Assembly (NCBI GenBank): GCA_046597185.1
Contig: JBKJLF010000126.1
Location: forward strand, 1 to 7,638
Source: CAMBDR01 sp046597185
GTDB taxonomy: Bacteria > Pseudomonadota > Gammaproteobacteria > Burkholderiales > Burkholderiaceae_D
Length of the DNA stretch: 7,638 nucleotides
Direction of reading: 5' to 3'
The notes under the pieces were generated by a model. The model did not search any database and was not told where the DNA came from. It worked only from the letters and a program-made list of their open reading frames with translations. The position numbers and the translations under genes are program-made. Within the stretch, counting starts at the first letter, position 1. Each line of letters starts with the position of its first letter. This document shows, piece by piece, positions 6,731 to 7,638 of this stretch.

Positions 6731-6751
6731 ACTGTTTTGCGCACAAACAGT
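6731..6751. promoter_or_regulatory. 7-bp inverted repeat in the divergent intergenic region
   Basis: ACTGTTT (6731-6737) and AAACAGT (6745-6751) are perfect inverted repeats around TGCGCAC. It lies between the operator of the minus-strand operon and the plus-strand remnant at 6813. It is short and has no T-tract, so a protein-binding site is more likely than a terminator. The ACTGTTTT core is shared with the operator copies. Confidence 0.35.
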
Positions 6752-6812
6752 TTGGCAACACGGGCGGGTAAGCTTGATAGTAAAATAGGGCTTTTGCGTA
6801 TTGGATACCCGA

Positions 6813-7154
6813 ATGAAGACAAATGTCCTGCAAATTGCCAGTCCTTATTGGACGCAAGGTTTGTTTTGGATTGGCACACCGTGAGCAGCGTTGCAACAGG
6901 GCAAAGTCAACAAGGTCGCACTCGTATTTGAAGCATTGCTGCCGGAAAGCAGCAAACCGCTTGAGCCGGAATGGGCCAGTTTCAAGCAAATTCTGGTGAT
7001 GCGCAATCGTGGCCAGCCTACGTATTTTCATGATTCCGGCAGCGAATACAGCATCAGCGCCATTCTTGGCTTGTTTGAGTCGGCAACCAGGCAGGGCGCA
7101 GGCGGCAATACGACCAACATCAACATCACATGGCTAAGTAGCGTTTCAACTTAA
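6813..7154 (+). pseudogene. Small unknown gene interrupted by in-frame TGA
   Basis: I do not recognise the family. One frame runs from an ATG at 6813 (MKTNVLQIASPYWTQGLFWI...) to a TAA at 7152-7154. It is open throughout except for a single TGA at 6882-6884, after which it continues AALQQGKVNKVALVFEALLP, then ILVMRNRGQ, TYFHDSGSEYSISAILGLFE and GNTTNINITWLS. Both halves look like real coding sequence in composition and in the hydrophobic/charged pattern, and together would make 113 residues of a soluble protein. The simplest reading is a nonsense mutation (for example CGA or TGG to TGA). TGA ends the cytochrome gene here, so it is a normal stop in this genome. No clear ribosome site or promoter precedes it. 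The next remnant starts 57 bp downstream on the same strand. Confidence 0.6.
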
Positions 7155-7211
7155 CTCGCAAGGTATGACTGGCAGATTAGGAAACATAGTATAATAAAAA
7201 ATCAACCTTTT

Positions 7212-7446
7212 ATGACTTTCTTGATACCAATTCGGCAAATGGCAAATCGTTTGAAGGAATGAAGATTTGTTGTTAGCTTTAGTTGCTTTTGAGGATACGT
7301 GGGGCCAAGATAAGCATAACATGGCGTTACATAATATTTTTGGACTAACCTAAGCTGGAGGTAAAAATCTTGGTTTTGCGAGCTATCAAGCATGCATCGA
7401 TTACTGGGAAAAGCATATGGGGGGTTATGTAAAAAACGTGAATGAA
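7212..7446 (+). pseudogene. Decayed lysozyme/glucosaminidase-like fragment
   Basis: Translated pieces resemble a bacterial cell-wall hydrolase of the glucosaminidase/lysozyme-like type. IPIRQMANRLKE (from an ATG at 7212) is followed by a frameshift near 7255-7262. It resumes as NEDLLLALVAFEDTWGQDKH, MALHNIFGLT, a TAA at 7351-7353, then AGGKNLGFASYQACIDYW and KHMGGYVKNVNE. Compare the family pattern ALESGWG...NNLFGxTQAGGxNLxFxSYxxxxDYW. The putative catalytic Glu is Glu of AFEDTWG (codon 7291-7293). The TAA replaces what is probably CAA (Gln) in LTQAGG, a C-to-T change. Base composition is more AT-rich than in the neighbours. The match is from pattern memory; without a search the exact family is uncertain. 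The fragment stops where the IS66-like remnant begins. Confidence 0.55.
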
Positions 7447-7458
7447 CGTAGCCGTTCA
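7443..7458. repeat. Small hairpin at the IS/lysozyme-remnant boundary
   Basis: TGAACG-TAGC-CGTTCA is a perfect 6-bp inverted repeat that includes the stop codon of the transposase frame (7456-7458). Read on the minus strand, the bases just after the stop end in CGGCTAC, loosely like the CGCTTAC terminus of IS66-family elements, so the IS edge may lie at about 7448. Confidence 0.3.
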
Positions 7459-7638
7459 CACCCCAACCGGAATAATAGGCATTGTCGGCAATTCTGCACC
7501 GATTCTGGCAGCCCCAATGACAATCGCCAAGGCGAAGCGTTACGAGCGCGACAGGTTTCAATCACGCTGGCTAATATGCCAACGACGCGGGTTCCTGCTT
7601 CGCTTCTTGTGCCTTGACTGAGTTTGCGTGCAATAACC
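7456..7638 (-). mobile_element. 3' remnant of IS66-like transposase, disrupted
   Basis: The minus strand from the right edge reads ARKLSQGTRSEAGTRVVGIL, ASVIETCRS, then a TAA, then RFALAIVIGAARIGAELPTM ending at a TGA (7458-7456). The G-T-R-S-x-x-G-x-R...ILxSVxxTC pattern is that of the C-terminal end of IS66-family transposases. The in-frame TAA sits in a damaged stretch: shifting frame locally gives CRxRNASPW, which resembles the family's usual sequence there, so small deletions rather than a single point change broke it. The element continues beyond the window. It can no longer make a full transposase. Family assignment is by pattern memory. Confidence 0.55.

Noticed and set aside
6882..6930. 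Selenocysteine recoding at the TGA of the small unknown gene
   Set aside because: No convincing SECIS-like hairpin at the right distance; only a short GTTGCAAC palindrome follows. A nonsense mutation is simpler.
7190..7195. TATAAT on the plus strand before the lysozyme-like remnant
   Set aside because: No -35 hexamer at 16-18 bp and the downstream gene is dead; AT-rich chance match is likely.
7202..7561. 119-codon minus-strand frame at the right end
   Set aside because: Its first part is an out-of-frame reading of the transposase remnant and the rest runs antisense to the lysozyme-like remnant; no coherent family.

Overview
The window looks like chromosomal DNA of a Gram-negative proteobacterium. 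It carries a lipoprotein-anchored c-type cytochrome, a twin-arginine signal peptide, a 7TM/histidine-kinase architecture common in Beta- and Gammaproteobacteria, and moderately GC-rich coding sequence. I cannot name the genus from sequence alone; a betaproteobacterium is my inference.

Layout. Positions 1-110 are an AT-rich stretch without a recognisable gene and end at a sharp junction. Positions 111-1787 (+) are a 5'-truncated membrane sensor-kinase gene that has lost its sensory N-terminus and has Glu where the phospho-accepting His should be. It converges on a block of four minus-strand genes, transcribed in the order: cytochrome c lipoprotein (6589-6203), Tat-exported FAD oxidoreductase of the aldonolactone-oxidase type (6206-4746, ATGA-overlapping), TetR/WHG regulator (4670-4008, probable TTG start) and neutral ceramidase (3838-1814). 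Positions 6813-7638 are a graveyard: a small unknown gene split by an in-frame TGA, a lysozyme/glucosaminidase-like remnant with a frameshift and a TAA, and the broken 3' end of an IS66-like transposase entering from the right edge.

The main biological signal is the four-gene block. A secreted ceramidase would release sphingosine and a fatty acid. The periplasmic flavoprotein could oxidise the product and pass electrons to the membrane-tethered cytochrome c. From memory, the same oxidoreductase plus mono-haem cytochrome pairing occurs in the Pseudomonas aeruginosa sphingosine-induced sph genes, which with the ceramidase gene are controlled by the AraC-type SphR. Here a TetR-type gene sits inside the cluster instead. 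A shared 30-bp element (26 of 30 identical, dyad ACAC-N14-GTGT) lies in front of both the ceramidase gene and the cytochrome-oxidase operon, as expected for a common operator. A strong intrinsic terminator in the operon leader suggests a second layer of control. The putative operator near the ceramidase, a Thr at the ceramidase nucleophile position, and the leader terminator are the points most worth testing.
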